Assembly: GCF_910592395.1 (NCBI RefSeq)
Contig: NC_088318.1
Location: 18,538,349-18,602,348, forward strand
Origin: Lineus longissimus
Lineage: Eukaryota; Nemertea; Pilidiophora; Heteronemertea; Lineidae
Reading direction: 5' to 3'
Length of the DNA stretch: 64,000 nucleotides
Shown here: one piece after another, positions 26,601-38,500 of the stretch
Layout of the letters: every line of letters begins with the position of its first letter
Numbering within the stretch: position 1 is the stretch's first letter
Translations under genes and position numbers: made by a program
The notes under the pieces: generated by a model
Database searches by the model: none
What the model was told of the DNA's origin: nothing
Seen by the model: only the letters and a program-made list of their open reading frames with translations

Positions 26601-27472
26601 CGTTTTATGAGTAAGTACAAAATGATCCAGGTGAAAAGAGCAGTCCAGTTCGCGCTAACTGCTAACTACTTCTAATTCAGGAAATGTAATTCAAACGAAG
26701 ACACTTGTACTGAGATATGCCTCACCTCAAAGGCACCTAATATGACATATCCACAGAAAAAGGAAGTAGTACCCTATGCGAGACATGCGTGGACATCATT
26801 GGTACCTCTCGCAGACCGGAGTTATATAGGGTTCACGTTGTCACTTGTCATGATTAATTGATCACGAGTTAAGTGAGTGACCTCGCCCACTCTTCAGTGG
26901 AAATCAGTGACTTGTTCGTTCTTCATGTCAAAACGTGAACTCTATATAATCGCACCCTTGTGTTCGGAAATACATATTGCGTAATTTGTTTTTTCTGCTT
27001 ACAGGGAGAACTTCATTTCTCTTGTGATCTACTTCGAAGCGATGAACTACGAGTTGATTGAACAACAGGCTTCTTATACCGTCTATGCCTTACTCAGTAA
27101 GTTCCCGAATTTCATGACTGGGTATGCACGGACTTTTCAGGATGCTATACCAGTATAATATGTGTGAATGACATTTTATCCAACATCTTTTGATATATTT
27201 TCGATTGTCTACTCGCAGGTGACATTGGTGGTTCGATGGGTTTGTTCGTGGGCGGCAGTGTGATCAGCCTCTTTGAGCTGATTGACGTGTTCCTCTACAA
27301 CCAGATCTACAAAGGGGTGGAAGACAGCAAGCGCAGGATCAAAAGGAAGTCCGTGATCAGCACCGACGATGAGAAGGAAATTTCGCTTCAGAAGAAGGAA
27401 GGCGAGAATGTTTATAATGACTTGGACAGTCATATAAGCCATGGAGAGATGCCAAGGGATACATGTGTGTGA
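20689..27472 (+). CDS. DEG/ENaC/ASIC-type sodium channel with very large extracellular insertion
   Basis: An amiloride-sensitive-type cation channel subunit (trimeric in this family). Ten exons (20689-20801, 22461-22628, 23054-23224, 23569-23690, 23842-24029, 24377-24524, 24760-24816, 25044-26610, 27005-27096, 27219-27472) join in phase to 959 residues; relatives usually have 500-700. Landmarks: the gating His-Gly in TTIHGIRYVF (residues 22-23); TM1 ILWLMLFLVAAGFF; the finger cysteines in KCTWKGRSC and FTQVMTDRGVCFAFN; GLKILLYDDNDIP with AAGSHTFAG; RRLSQPYGNC; ICDCRPPCETITF; then LVIYFEAMNYELIEQQASY, very close to the ASIC strand before TM2; and TM2 IGGSMGLFVGGSVISLFE, with Gly-Gly-Ser at the selectivity-filter position. 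Exon 8 supplies about 490 residues between the CPPC strand and the strand leading to TM2, where ASICs have about 40. The insert looks helical and charged and holds sequons NNGT, NRSW, NNTA and NRSV, fitting an extracellular position. Polyadenylation signal at 27730-27735. Ligand unknown. Confidence 0.9.
21857..22341. repeat. Seven-copy 68/70-bp tandem array in channel intron 1
   Basis: Seven units start with GAACCAACGTGGTGGTCAG (CAACGTGG at 21861, 21931, 22001, 22069, 22137, 22205 and 22275), spaced 70, 70, 68, 68, 68 and 70 bp. Units are over 95% alike and fall into two forms: a 70-bp form ending CTCTGCTGTATAGAGGGA and a 68-bp form ending CTCAGCTGTAGAGGGA. The 68-bp forms sit together in the middle, indicating recent unequal exchange. 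There is no unique spacer between units. The array ends 120 bp before exon 2 of the channel gene. Confidence 0.95.
23431..23480. repeat. Fold-back repeat family, copy 2 of 3 (left arm)
   Basis: Within channel intron 3, GAGGAAATCAGG followed by GGTTAATGTTCGCTTCTCC matches the left half of the hairpin repeats near 11,776 and 54,360. Its right arm is degenerate or lost. Likely an old copy of a dispersed fold-back element. Confidence 0.45.
24948..24963 (+). repeat. Homopolymer run of 16 G
   Basis: Sixteen consecutive G residues lie in channel intron 7, about 80 bases before the acceptor of exon 8. Runs of this kind are prone to length error in sequencing, and G-rich intronic tracts near an acceptor can influence splicing; neither is shown here. 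Confidence 0.9.
26823..26949. repeat. Small inverted-repeat element in channel intron 8
   Basis: The left end TATATAGGGTTCACGTTGTCAC and the reverse complement of the right end (26928-26949) agree at 19 of 22 positions, giving a 127-bp MITE-like unit with no coding content. It lies between the large exon 8 and the exon that leads to TM2. Target-site duplication was not established. Confidence 0.4.
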
Positions 27473-30110
27473 GGACAGTAAGGAGGTGCTGGTCGCACTG
27501 AATGTTTAGCAATGGAAACATCCCCTATTCTTTCATTGACCAGAGCCTCCTCTTCCTTACATGTCCCGGTCAGTTTGGCCGTTCGGAAACATCCAAAAGT
27601 TCTCTCATTGACCAGGGCCTCCTTTTCCGTACATGTCCCCTCCTTTGTTGGCCTTTTGATAATCCTGTAATCTCTCAAAGAAAATCACTGTAAATCGTTA
27701 TCGTATTGTTGTCCTATGGGTCTTTGACAAATAAACTAATCAAAATTCGAATGTCATGTTATATGTGATGTAAGAACTGTCATATTGGGATGGATTTATA
27801 ACAGAGGACGTCACAATCTATTCACTTCATGATTGTCACAGGGGTAGCTGCCTCCAGCCATGAATACAATGGTATTAACCAGCTATGTGCCTCCAGGATA
27901 CCGAGAAGACGGCGGCTGCTCTCCCAGCAACAAGGATGCCCATTGCGGCAGTCACATACACAACTTGGATTTTGAAGGAGCAGAGACAACTCAAACTACT
28001 TTTTATATGTATGCGTATATTTATTTCATTGTTTTTTGAAAAGAGTATCAACGTCCTTGACAACCCAAGTACAAAGCTCCGTATTGTTACCTCCTTTGAA
28101 TAGTCAACCTCTGGTCAAGTAAACAACAGAGCAAAGGTTTCGCCAGGTCATTTGATGACCAAAACAACCGTTGTGCAAGAAAGGTTATCAATGGTGGTGA
28201 CCACAAATTGGGCCGCCAAGCAATTTTCGTTTGTATGTTTCAATCACAAGTTCTGCAGGGTCTGAACATTGTGACTATTCCTCATGGTGTCATTTAAATC
28301 AGCTGGACCAGAAGCATAACTCTTTCATCTACAAGATGACCAAACCTTTGCTGCGTGTCTAGTTTTAGTAGTCATATTCACTACAACATGAAAAGAATTC
28401 TTGGACAACTACATATGTGTATGAGGCAGGGAGAATATATCAAACTGAAATAAGTGCAAGAAAATTGGAAAATGCCTCCTAAAGCAGTCCCTGTTCAAAT
28501 AAATTAAATATCGACTTAACCAATACTTCTTGCGATTATACATCAGTCCTTCCGAGAACCAAGGATATTTTTAATGATATAAACACACCCCATTTCATAG
28601 GAGATTCCACTGACTCCCGATGACTTTTTGGTTAGCCTTTGTCAATGTAAATAAAGCTGGGATGAATTTTTTAACACAAATGCTAAAGAAATGTAACAAA
28701 TTCATTGAATATTAGCTGCCATATGACTTCAACAAGTGAGTGAGTCACAATTTACAAGTTTAAAGAATACCCCCAGTTTTCGGAGGAAAGATTGGGGGGT
28801 TTTCTCACAAGTCTAGATGATATGAAAGAGACTGAATGAAAATGGAAAAAATCTTTCAACTCGAAACCTCAAATCCCTGTTAAGTGAGCCTTTGGCAATA
28901 AATATATATTCAAGACCAACCAGAGTTGCAGAAATCTTTGAGAACAGACTGGTGAAACAGGACTGAAGTCGACAACTGAAGAAGGACTGGCGACTTTTGC
29001 ACAAGAGGTCCATTTCATAAATAACAGAAAAATTATACAATGATAGGTTTACAGTTACAGTTGGGGAAGATCTACGCAAGTCTCCAACAAGTTGCAGGAG
29101 CTTCCTTGTGGCCCTCAAGTGTTCATATGCTCTAAGCTTTGATAATTAGTAGAGGTATTTGCAGAAGTAGTCTTGATGGTGACCAGATCATAAGCCATCA
29201 ATGGAAGGTTCTAGTTTAAATGCATGAAATAATTTCAACAACTCTGTCTGAACTTACAATGGCGAACGTTGCTGCTCTTACTAAATTACTTATTCAGGCA
29301 GTGCCATGTCCACTTCATTATGGGTCACACTCTCTGTAAGAGTCTCATACCCACGTAATACAACTACATGTAAATATCAAGGTTCACAACAGGTAAATGT
29401 GTCGCTCTTACTAGGAAATCTTCAGGCGACCAAACATCCACCTCCTTCGTCTCCAAATCTTGTGAATTTACGAATCGGCCAAGAAAACAGAATGCAAGAA
29501 AACAACATGCTCAATACTGTTCGACCATTATTCTAGAAGTCAAGTGAATGGAGTTTGTTCAAGACAATCGAATAGCCACACTTCATGCTGTGATAAATGA
29601 CCCAGTGTGGATCAAGCTTTACATGTCCACAGCTGCAAACCCTCTATGAGGGCTATCAGTTACAATTTGCAGACAGTTCTGTTTTTCAATATTTTTGACC
29701 AAATAATTTACTCCGTACTTTTCAATATTTTTGCAAGCGATCTTCAGCATTCTCAACGCATTACTCAAAGTAAATTATAATGCATTAAAAAGAACTTTAC
29801 ATCAAACAAGACACTATTAGTCAATTTGAGAACCAAATTTTATCCGAACACAATTTCCCACAACAAAACTTGTCTTTCCTGCATCCAAGGCCTCATTCTC
29901 AACTGATCACAGCTAGTTTCCTATATACAGATGCATCAACTCTAGCATAGCATTGCAATGGTCAGGGAGCTCCCTAAAACCTCAAAGAGCAGACTCTAAC
30001 ACCTTGGTCATCTAACACAAAGTTCTGAGAGCTGCTATCTACATTTTGAAACTCGCAGCACCTCTCACAAAACTGGATTAACAATTACATTGCATCATTC
30101 AGCGTTACGA
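27473..30110. other. Convergent 3' region between the channel gene and LSM14
   Basis: The channel (plus) and LSM14 (minus) genes end toward each other here. A channel polyadenylation signal is at 27730-27735, and its 3' UTR contains an imperfect direct duplication (27513-27655) sharing GGAAACATCC, TCATTGACCAG-GCCTCCT and TACATGTCCC. The LSM14 3' UTR presumably occupies part of the right side, but I could not fix its end. No conserved coding sequence seen. Confidence 0.5.
27513..27655. repeat. Imperfect two-copy direct repeat (~73 bp) in channel 3' UTR
   Basis: Copy 1 (27513-27585) and copy 2 (27586-27655) share GGAAACATCC at their starts, then TCTCATTGACCAGGGCCTCC-like and TACATGTCCC-like blocks and a GTTTGGCC/GTTGGCC end. 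It lies before the AATAAA of the channel transcript, so it is probably transcribed. Confidence 0.6.
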
Positions 30111-33100
30111 CTATTGCGGGGGAACATCCTGGCGTTCGTTGCCTTCCACTCTTTCTCTTGGCTGCCGTTTCTGCTGAGATTCACCCTTGAAGAACAAACA
30201 AAATGGCTCAATGCAGTAACTGGCAAAAACATCAATCCTTCCACAATGAGAGGGGGATAAGCTCAAACTCAACAGTTCACCACTTTCTACTTGTGTTCCT
30301 ACAAATTACTCAAAGCACTGGTCAAGTTTCAAATTTCCACTCTAGTCTTACAAGTCAAGGAGATGACGGTTCAGACAACTCGTCGTCGTATAACACATGC
30401 ACTCACTGATTAGATGAGGAAACCCTACGAGTGCCAAAACTTCAACGAGTGTTCTATACTTACGCTGTTCTGTCTGTATTGTTGATTATTGTAACCATAA
30501 CCATAGTCCCGTCTGCCACCACGACCACCCTGGGGCCGACCACCTCCATAGCCTGGATAACCAACAACAGAAACTTTCAGCAAGATGGTGTATCAAGAAT
30601 TTGTACAACTATGCATAACAACAGTCGTTTTGGATATTAGAAACTTATATATCACTGCTTGACAGTAATGATACCGATAATTGTTTATTGTAAACCTTCT
30701 GATTCAAGCATCTATTATTCTAAGGTCAGGAAGGGGAACTTTCAATTACACGGTCTCTAATTTCATGACGTGCTTCATGGGTCACAATCATGCCAAACTT
30801 GCTCCTACCTCTTCCTCGTCCACGCCCCCTGTAACCTTGTTGATAACCACCTCGGCCACGCCCACCACGGCTGAATCGATGACGATTGAATTCCTTTGTG
30901 CTGTTCACGCCAAACGTTTCAGAATTAATTTTCCGTTCTTCTCTCCAGTTTGGTCGTGTATGAACACTGAAAAACAGATGAACATTCTGAGATCAACCTA
31001 TTACACCTGTGCTGTAGAGCCATTCTCAGACATGACTTATCATCATCTCTCACCGGAGAAGGGCTTGCAGCAACAAGACTTACGATATGAGGGAGGAGGG
31101 CCTGAACATGATACAGGACACCTCTCTATAAAGGACAGTACAAGTCAGTCCCGAGGGTGTCCTTAATACAGAGGTTCTACTGTACTCCAAACATAAGGTT
31201 CAATTGATGTGACTAAGACAGCTGACCTACCCCTTTGCTCTCTCCGTGGCCTCACAGCTGATGCTGTCGAAGAACGACTTTGTCTTGTTATAGCAGACAG
31301 GCTCTTCCTCTTCCTCGTCTTCGGAGACCTGACTATTTGTCTCTTTGTTATCACCGTTCACCACCTTGTCGTCTGTAACAATCCATGAGAATCATCACTC
31401 GAGCGTTTAACCATGAAAGTTGGCGCAGTATGAAGTGAGTTAAGAAAGTAGCCCAAATACGAATTCAACTTCAGGTTCTCCAATTTCACAACAAAACACA
31501 TTTAGATTAAGGTTCTAAGGAATAGATTGAAGGTGCCTGGAAATACTGACCAAGTGATTCGAGTCTGACAAATCCACCAGCAAGTGGCAAGAAAGTGAAC
31601 TTACTCAGAGTCAGCTTCTTCAGCTCCTTCTCTAACTCTTCCTTGTCAAATTTGGCATTCGATTCTTCAAAGTCAAACTCGGTCTCAAACTTCAAAGGTT
31701 CTTTCTGTCTTCTGTCAAGACCTGGCGGTGGTCGCCGACCACGTCCTCGATTTATTTGAGCTAAAATACAAAATGTGTCAAATATGAGTTTTAGAGAAAG
31801 ACCAGCGTTATCAAAACAAGGACAGGTACATTCTTACTCCTGTATTGTGGCTTGAAACCAGAGAAAACAAATTATTTACAAAGTTTCAAAGATTCTTACC
31901 AGGATGAGGATGACGATCTCGGTCTCCCGGTTGACGATCCCCCGGATGCCTCTGCTCCCCCTGGTGGCGCTGCTCTCCAGGATGACCTGGACCGCCTCGC
32001 TGACCTCCACGCCCTCTAGGACGATGATATCCACCACCACGCTGTCTCTGAGCTTGGCGATCGTCCCTCTCCATGTCTCGGTCATGATGTTCATGATGAT
32101 GCTCATCATGGTTGTTACGTAGGGGCCGTTGCTGATGAGGATGATGCTGGTGGATTTGGTGATGTTGTTCATGCTCGATGTTATCTGCCATGTGACCCGA
32201 GTCGTCATTAGGCGATTTGCGACCTTGTGTGGGCGTTGAACCACGAGATCCTGATTTGACAAAGAAGAGTAAAGATCACAAAAATTAACTTTTCAATTCA
32301 ACACACACATTGGTGTTGGAGCTAAACTGAATGGATATCTTATCCCATCAAAGTACTTTACATTCACTTGAATGATTCTTAATCTTAGTTGCTCTGCTGA
32401 GGAGAAACATAATTGATTTGTTGTCCTCCATTCTTATCAGTGATACTTTTTAAAGGTAAGTCTGATCAGGATATTTGACTTTTTACTGTCAAGATTCACA
32501 AATGTTGTGAGGAGGGAAGAGGATAGACATGCAGTCACTAGTGAAGTGTTAGAAAGACAAGAATCAAACTTGTGAAAGCCTTCAAGGGTAAGCTGTAAAT
32601 ATAAAGTCACCAATAAACCAAGGATTAATCTACCCATGTGGTAGTCACAAAGGCAAGATACCCGACCATGTGATGACAATCCGTGAAAGGGACACATCAA
32701 ATCAGCATTACATTCCGAACACCCCGTCGTTCATTCTTGCCAACTGCAGTAAGAGGTCAAGCCCACCCAAAGATGCTTTTATCACTTTGAAAGAAGGTGA
32801 AAGGAGACTAGTGCTGTGTGGAATACTAGAACCTGCCCAGAAATTGAAAATTACTGACCATGCTGTAAGTGTACATGTACATCTTGTGGGTGCTGATGCT
32901 GATGTGTCCACCCTGAAAACAGTTGGAGTTACAGAACAGGGTCGGGAAAATGCAAAGGCAGGGGAACTTGTGTGTGAGCTCAAAAGAATCGGAGGCCATT
33001 GCAGTTATTGCCAGATTTCTGCCTCAGCAGTCAGATGGCAGAAATTATTCATGGTGTCAAACCAAAGGCAAAATCCTTTTGTTCCTATGCGACATCACTC

Positions 33101-35353
33101 ATGCATAACAAATGTTCAGTAAAATGGAAGGGGTGACGACTGATTAGATAATATGCCGTTACCCCTGCAACCTGAACAACTGCAAAAGTAATCACCACGA
33201 TTCTTTTGCGAGGAATATGATACAAATCCTGCCCTGTTAGCCTCAGCGCCTGGTGGATGATTGAGTTATGGTGGTGATGAGGGATGGGATTTACAGGGGA
33301 GAGGGAGATGTCATTGCACTTGCAGTTCGCCTGACATTTGATATTAGAAACAAGTTTGGTTATTTGGTGCCAAATCAGATCTTGATCAAATGTTACCAGA
33401 TTTTGAGGCAAGTCTCTTTCGGGGCCTAGACTTGGTAGTCTGGCTACCCTGATCAGTAGTAGTGGAGGTTGATGTAGACTTATAGGTCACACTCACAGTT
33501 GGTGCTGGACCACGGGAATGATGACCTGGATAACACATGAATATTTCGAAACAGACTGCTACAGGCAAACTTATGGCATCACAAAGGTATGTCTACTATT
33601 CAGATTATGCAAAGTGACCAAACTTTGATCACAACTCACACTTGAGGCCAAGTAAAACAAATTGTGACATTCTTTTTTTCTTCACACTGCACCATGGACT
33701 ACTGAAGTACAGTACGCACCAACTTCACAGTGCAACCAAATTAAGCAGGAGCCAAGCAAAACACCACCAGGAATCCTTAAGGACAGTATGACATCACACA
33801 CGCTCATTTTGCTCACCTTGGCCTGGAGGCGGCTGGACAGGAGGTTGAGGCTGCTGCACTCCATGCTGGAAATGACCATGTCCGTGTCCGTGAGGATGGC
33901 TATGTGGTGGTAGGTGAGGCTGGGGCTGCGGTATTTGCTGCTGACCAGGAGGAGGCAGCTGACTACCAGGAGCAGCACCAGGCCGACCAAACTGACTGTA
34001 ACCACCAAGGTTCATGGGCGAATTACCAAACGGCGTGTACTGGCCATAACCACTTGCAACTTGGGGTTGCCCGTGATCACATGGTTGTGGCTTGGGCTTC
34101 ACTTGAGAGGTCTGAAATAATCAAGTTGACAGTTCCAATAACAAAACACCAAAAACGTGAGGCAGCGTCTCATTGAAACAGCGATAATAACACCAAGAGT
34201 TTCATCAGTCCTCTTCATAAGACTCACGTTCAAAATGTCACCCAGCAAACCACGGACAGAACTGACGCTTCAAGATATCAGACCACCTGCCAGATGAGTG
34301 TCAACTTCAAGATCTAGCCGAAACCTTCTTCCTCTTACACCTACCTCAATGATTGCTGGATCGACTGGTGGAGGTTTGGGTGGTTCACACACATGAATGT
34401 CCTTGATATCACCTCCTCTAAAGATGATATACTCATACACTTCATCCCGGGGAGGAATAGGACAGGACTCAAGGCGATCTTCAGTACCATGTGACCTTAC
34501 TAGAAAAGAAAACAGACCACTTTAATATAAGAAGTTCACAAATTATTCGATAATCATGTTCTAGCAAGCCCATTCGATCGATGATCTGGCTCCGTCACAC
34601 CACCAATTAAAATTGGAATACCAACATGACCCAGTTTCTCACACTAAACTGCAGTGTAACAATAATACCATGATTTTGTCAACTACTTCTAATCAATCAG
34701 CACACCACAATAGTCAATATGGCACATACCAGAGCGATTCCATACACTACTTCCGCAATACATAATCTACATTGTATCACGGCCCCAAACGTGCTACCAG
34801 CAGGCAGAAGGTACCTGCAGTAGGTAGAGACTTTCACTTTCAATTTTTTCAATTCAATCGTCCAACGGCAAATTATCCCCATTCAATATTTCATTGATGG
34901 CAAGACGCAATGCTGCGAGTGAACACAACCGTAAACTAGAGAAGCCGGAAAAATTTAGGCCTAGCCTACTCGTGTCGTAGGCCACTCACTCAGTCACTGG
35001 CACTTCTTTGACGCTCTCGAGTCTCGACAAGCTCGGACTCTCTAATCTACACTGACACTCTCGTCTGACTGCGAGTGTGACCGTAACAAGAAAGGTTAGA
35101 CAACAACTGTGCCTGTGGCATGAAAGGTGAAAAATGCCTCGTGGCAACATAAAGACATAGTCTGCGTAGTAGTATAAATGAAATGACACAGCACTTGCTT
35201 TGCACTTGCAGTGCCTGTGGAAATGTATTGTTTACCATTTTGCAGAGTAACAGTCGACTCCGCCGAATCTATCGTGTACAAAGTGCCTTCATATCGAATC
35301 TCAGCCTTTGATATTAGGCTAATTTTACTGCCAATATAAGGAATTCCACTCAT
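30111..35353 (-). CDS. LSM14: LSM14 homologue (RAP55/Scd6/Tral), P-body RNA-binding protein
   Basis: LSM14 proteins bind mRNA in P-bodies and repress translation with DDX6 and 4E-T. Ten exons, from 35236-35353 (ATG at 35351-35353) through 34345-34499, 33817-34111, 33397-33525, 31900-32250, 31605-31760, 31231-31372, 30809-30966 and 30464-30552 to 30111-30185, join to exactly 555 residues (human LSM14A is about 463). The first two exons give the LSm domain: [39 protein letters not shown] and [19 protein letters not shown]. Exon 6 carries the FDF motif ([19 protein letters not shown], near residue 370) that binds DDX6. Exon 8 carries the TFG-like box ([13 protein letters not shown]), followed by an arginine/glycine-rich tail ([20 protein letters not shown]). 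Two disordered linkers are strikingly histidine-rich, which accounts for most of the extra length. LSM14A versus LSM14B cannot be assigned; invertebrates usually have one gene. Confidence 0.95.
32670..33122 (+). other. 150-codon open frame inside LSM14 intron 4, antisense
   Basis: A plus-strand frame of 150 codons (starting [12 protein letters not shown]) lies within the intron between LSM14 exons 4 and 5. Its composition is not low-complexity (for example [20 protein letters not shown]), but I recognise no domain, the start has no promoter or splice context, and no continuation was found. It may be a decayed insertion or chance. No function assigned. Confidence 0.2.
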
Positions 35354-35550
35354 GGCTGGGTTTGATAAATCCCAAGCACGGAGGAAGAAGGATGATGATG
35401 GATTTCTAAAGCCTTCTATCAACAATCTGAAACTTCACCATAAAATGGCGATGAATGAGGGCTTCGCGGATATAGGTGGCGACACGGTTTCCCATTAGGC
35501 CTAGCGTCTACGCGCATGCGCAATTCATTTCGCAGTTTGCGAGGCAGAAA
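35354..35550. promoter_or_regulatory. Bidirectional LSM14/TAF4 promoter with NRF1-type site
   Basis: Only 197 bp separate the LSM14 start codon (35353, minus) from the TAF4 start codon (35551, plus). The palindrome GCGCATGCGCA at 35512-35522 is a perfect core for an NRF1-type element, typical of TATA-less housekeeping promoters. AAAATGGCG motifs, which resemble YY1-type sites, occur at 35442-35450 and over the TAF4 start codon. No TATA box was seen. Joint transcription in opposite directions is an inference from spacing and motifs. Confidence 0.65.
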
Positions 35551-38500
35551 ATGGCGACCGCCAATCCTCTCGATGAGTTCCTAAATTCAGAGGTCGATGA
35601 GTATGCAATAAGCGCATTAGTTGGCTCGCTTACAAACGAATTAGCTTCACCAACATCTAAGGAATCACTGCAGCAAAAATCAGCCTCAAATTCGCAAAAG
35701 AACCATGTTGACGCGGGCCAAACAAATGTGCCTGCAGGTGCCCGTGCTGCGGATGTGCAAACTGTGATGGACGGACAGAATGCTGGCTTGAACGTAAACT
35801 CGGGCCTCCATGCGGGAAACCCTGGCACTGTCAATAAAACTATTGCTGATAATCGATTATTAGGGTTAAATACTGTAGTAACGGGTCCTAATGCAACAGG
35901 TGGAGCCAGTATTGTGACTATAAATAACACCGCAGGTTCGCAAACGGGTCATGTTTCTGTTGCAGGGAGTGGAAGAATTGGCCAAATTCAAATACAAACC
36001 TGTCGAGGTAGTGACTCTCCGAGCCCAAATTCAGCGGGTTCGCCTGCCCCTGTGAGTAACCCTTTGTTGCAGCAGATGCGATCAGTTCCGTCGCCAAATA
36101 CTAACAGTGGGATTTCTCGGACTCCTCCGCCTGCAACTATTATAACTATGAATCAAAACAATAACAATAAAGCACAAATACTACGTGATCAGATGGACAC
36201 GGACTCGATAGGTGTCAGTTCAAATGTGCCAAAAACTCAGTTTGTGATAAAACAGGATCCACAACAAGTTAAAATTCCAATTTCTATTAACACCACAAGA
36301 GGATCTCCTGTGGCTGTTGTGACTGGTGTCCCTCAACGACAATCGCCTTTGACAGCCAACACCAGCATGACCAGTCAGATCGCATCATCAGTAGCGCAAT
36401 CGCGGTCTCAAACAGTTGTACGGACTTCAGTGACAACGTCACCTCATGTGCAGATTATGAATTCGCCTCGGATGACTGTGTCAAGTACACAGTTAAAGAC
36501 ATTGGCTCCAAGACTTGTAAATACTGGAGCTCTTCGGATACAGCAACCTCAGCAAATTATTGCTCCGCGGCCAGGCACGGTAAGATTGTGTAGAATTTTA
36601 ACGTGTGTTTACGTTGTATAGTGCTGTAAACATTGCTATTGTGTTATTGTTTTTGTTGCATTGTTATTATTGTGATTCTAAAGAACCTTGAAAATTAAGG
36701 CTTGTATTTGTACAATGTAGAGTGTGGATGGGAAAGATTGGCGAGGTCATTCCAGTATCTTGAACTGGTGACAAAATGGCTGGTGGGGAAAGGATTTAAT
36801 AAATAACTGGAGAATCTGTGCCTTGACCGTCCTAGTTTTCATCATCACTTTCTTTTGGTTTAATGATGTATCATGGGTTTTTCCTAATCCAGCCTTAATA
36901 TCAAAGATCAAAAGTTCATGTTTTCCTAATGTTATTTTCAGAATACAATAACAATCCCGACTGGGATGGTTCCTCCAAATGCTGTCTTCATCAAGAATGA
37001 GCAGGGTCAGATCGTCATGGTAACACCAAGTAGTTCAGGTCCTGTACCGAGTCAGGCGAGTGGGGGGGCTACAACAGTTTCAACAATGGGCCAGAAGATT
37101 GTCATCCAGGTATGTGTGTATAATGGGCTTATGAGACACAAATACAGGCTTTCCAACCACTTGATACTTGAAGTGAAGTTCAAATGAATAAACAAAATGG
37201 GATTGCCTATAGCGCTGTACAAACAATGGATTTGAATGGTTGCGATGGAGCTATGAGCAATGATTGCAATATAACCAATTGGCGGTCATATTTCAACAGC
37301 GCAATTATCATGTTGTCATCGATAAATCTCTGCTCACAGTGATTTAAATCTCGTCTCAATTTTGTCGATTACTTGCAGCCGCGTAGCCAGATGTCGTCAA
37401 CGATCATCAGACACCCACAGACCATCTCATCAGCAGCCACTCCGCCCACGATACGTCAAGCAATACCTCAAACTGTCATGCATCAGTCACAACAGGGTAT
37501 GTCATACTCGGGGACAGTTTCTGGGACTGAGTTTATACCTCAATGCTAGATCTGTTATTAGCCTTGTAGGAAAGACTAATCTGGACATGATGACCTAAAT
37601 CTGCAAGATAAACCCACTCTTTATTGGTTTCATGAGCAGAGTGATGTCTCAAGAAGATGTACAGTTTTGATAGTCTGCCATCAATCCGTGCTAAAGATTT
37701 GTAGCATAGTTCTATTAAATTTTGGTTTCAGGTTCCACAGCACAGGCACAATTTGAAAATGTGAAAAAGTGTAAAAACTTTTTGACAACACTCATCAAGT
37801 TAGCGTCCAGTCAACCAAAGAAAACAGTGGAGAATGTCAAAACTCTTATTCAAGGCCTGATTGTGAGTACCAGCTTTGCATTGCAGTTGCGATCTTACAA
37901 TCATGAACATGTCACAACTTTCTTATGGCAGCTTCGATGATACATTGAATATGCTATCTGTCCTGTTGAGGATGATGGCTCCTGGCTGACTTTACAGTAC
38001 TGATATCCTGATAGCTCCACTGCATGACACATTGGAGCTAAATCTCAAGTACCTTGAGAAATAATTTCTCATCGGAACTTTGTCTGTCTTAGAATTTAAT
38101 TGCCCAACAAACAATACACTGGTATCTAAAATAATCTCTATTTTCAGGATGGTCGTGTTGAGCCAGAGATGTTCACCACAAAATTACAAATTGAGCTGAA
38201 GTCATCCCCACAGCCATATTTAGTGCCATTTTTAAAGGTTAGTCTGCGATGATTGTCTGACATCCAAAGTCACAATGAGTGTAATTGGAAAAATATCTAT
38301 CTTTCCTGCTGAGTGCTTAATGGTGGATAATTGTAAAAGATGTTGATGTATCTTAACATAACATGTACAATCATTGCATTCTTCATCTTTTCAGAAAAGT
38401 TTACCCTTATTACGACAATCACTGTCACTTGGTAAAATGACAATAGAGGGAGTGACTGCTCCGTTGCTGGCAACATCCAGAGCGTCAACCGGTGTGGCAC

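Noticed and set aside
35476-35550. Upstream in-frame ATG of TAF4 adding 25 residues
   Set aside because: The family N terminus aligns from the ATG at 35551 and the leader is not conserved; 35476 lies in the probable promoter or 5' UTR.
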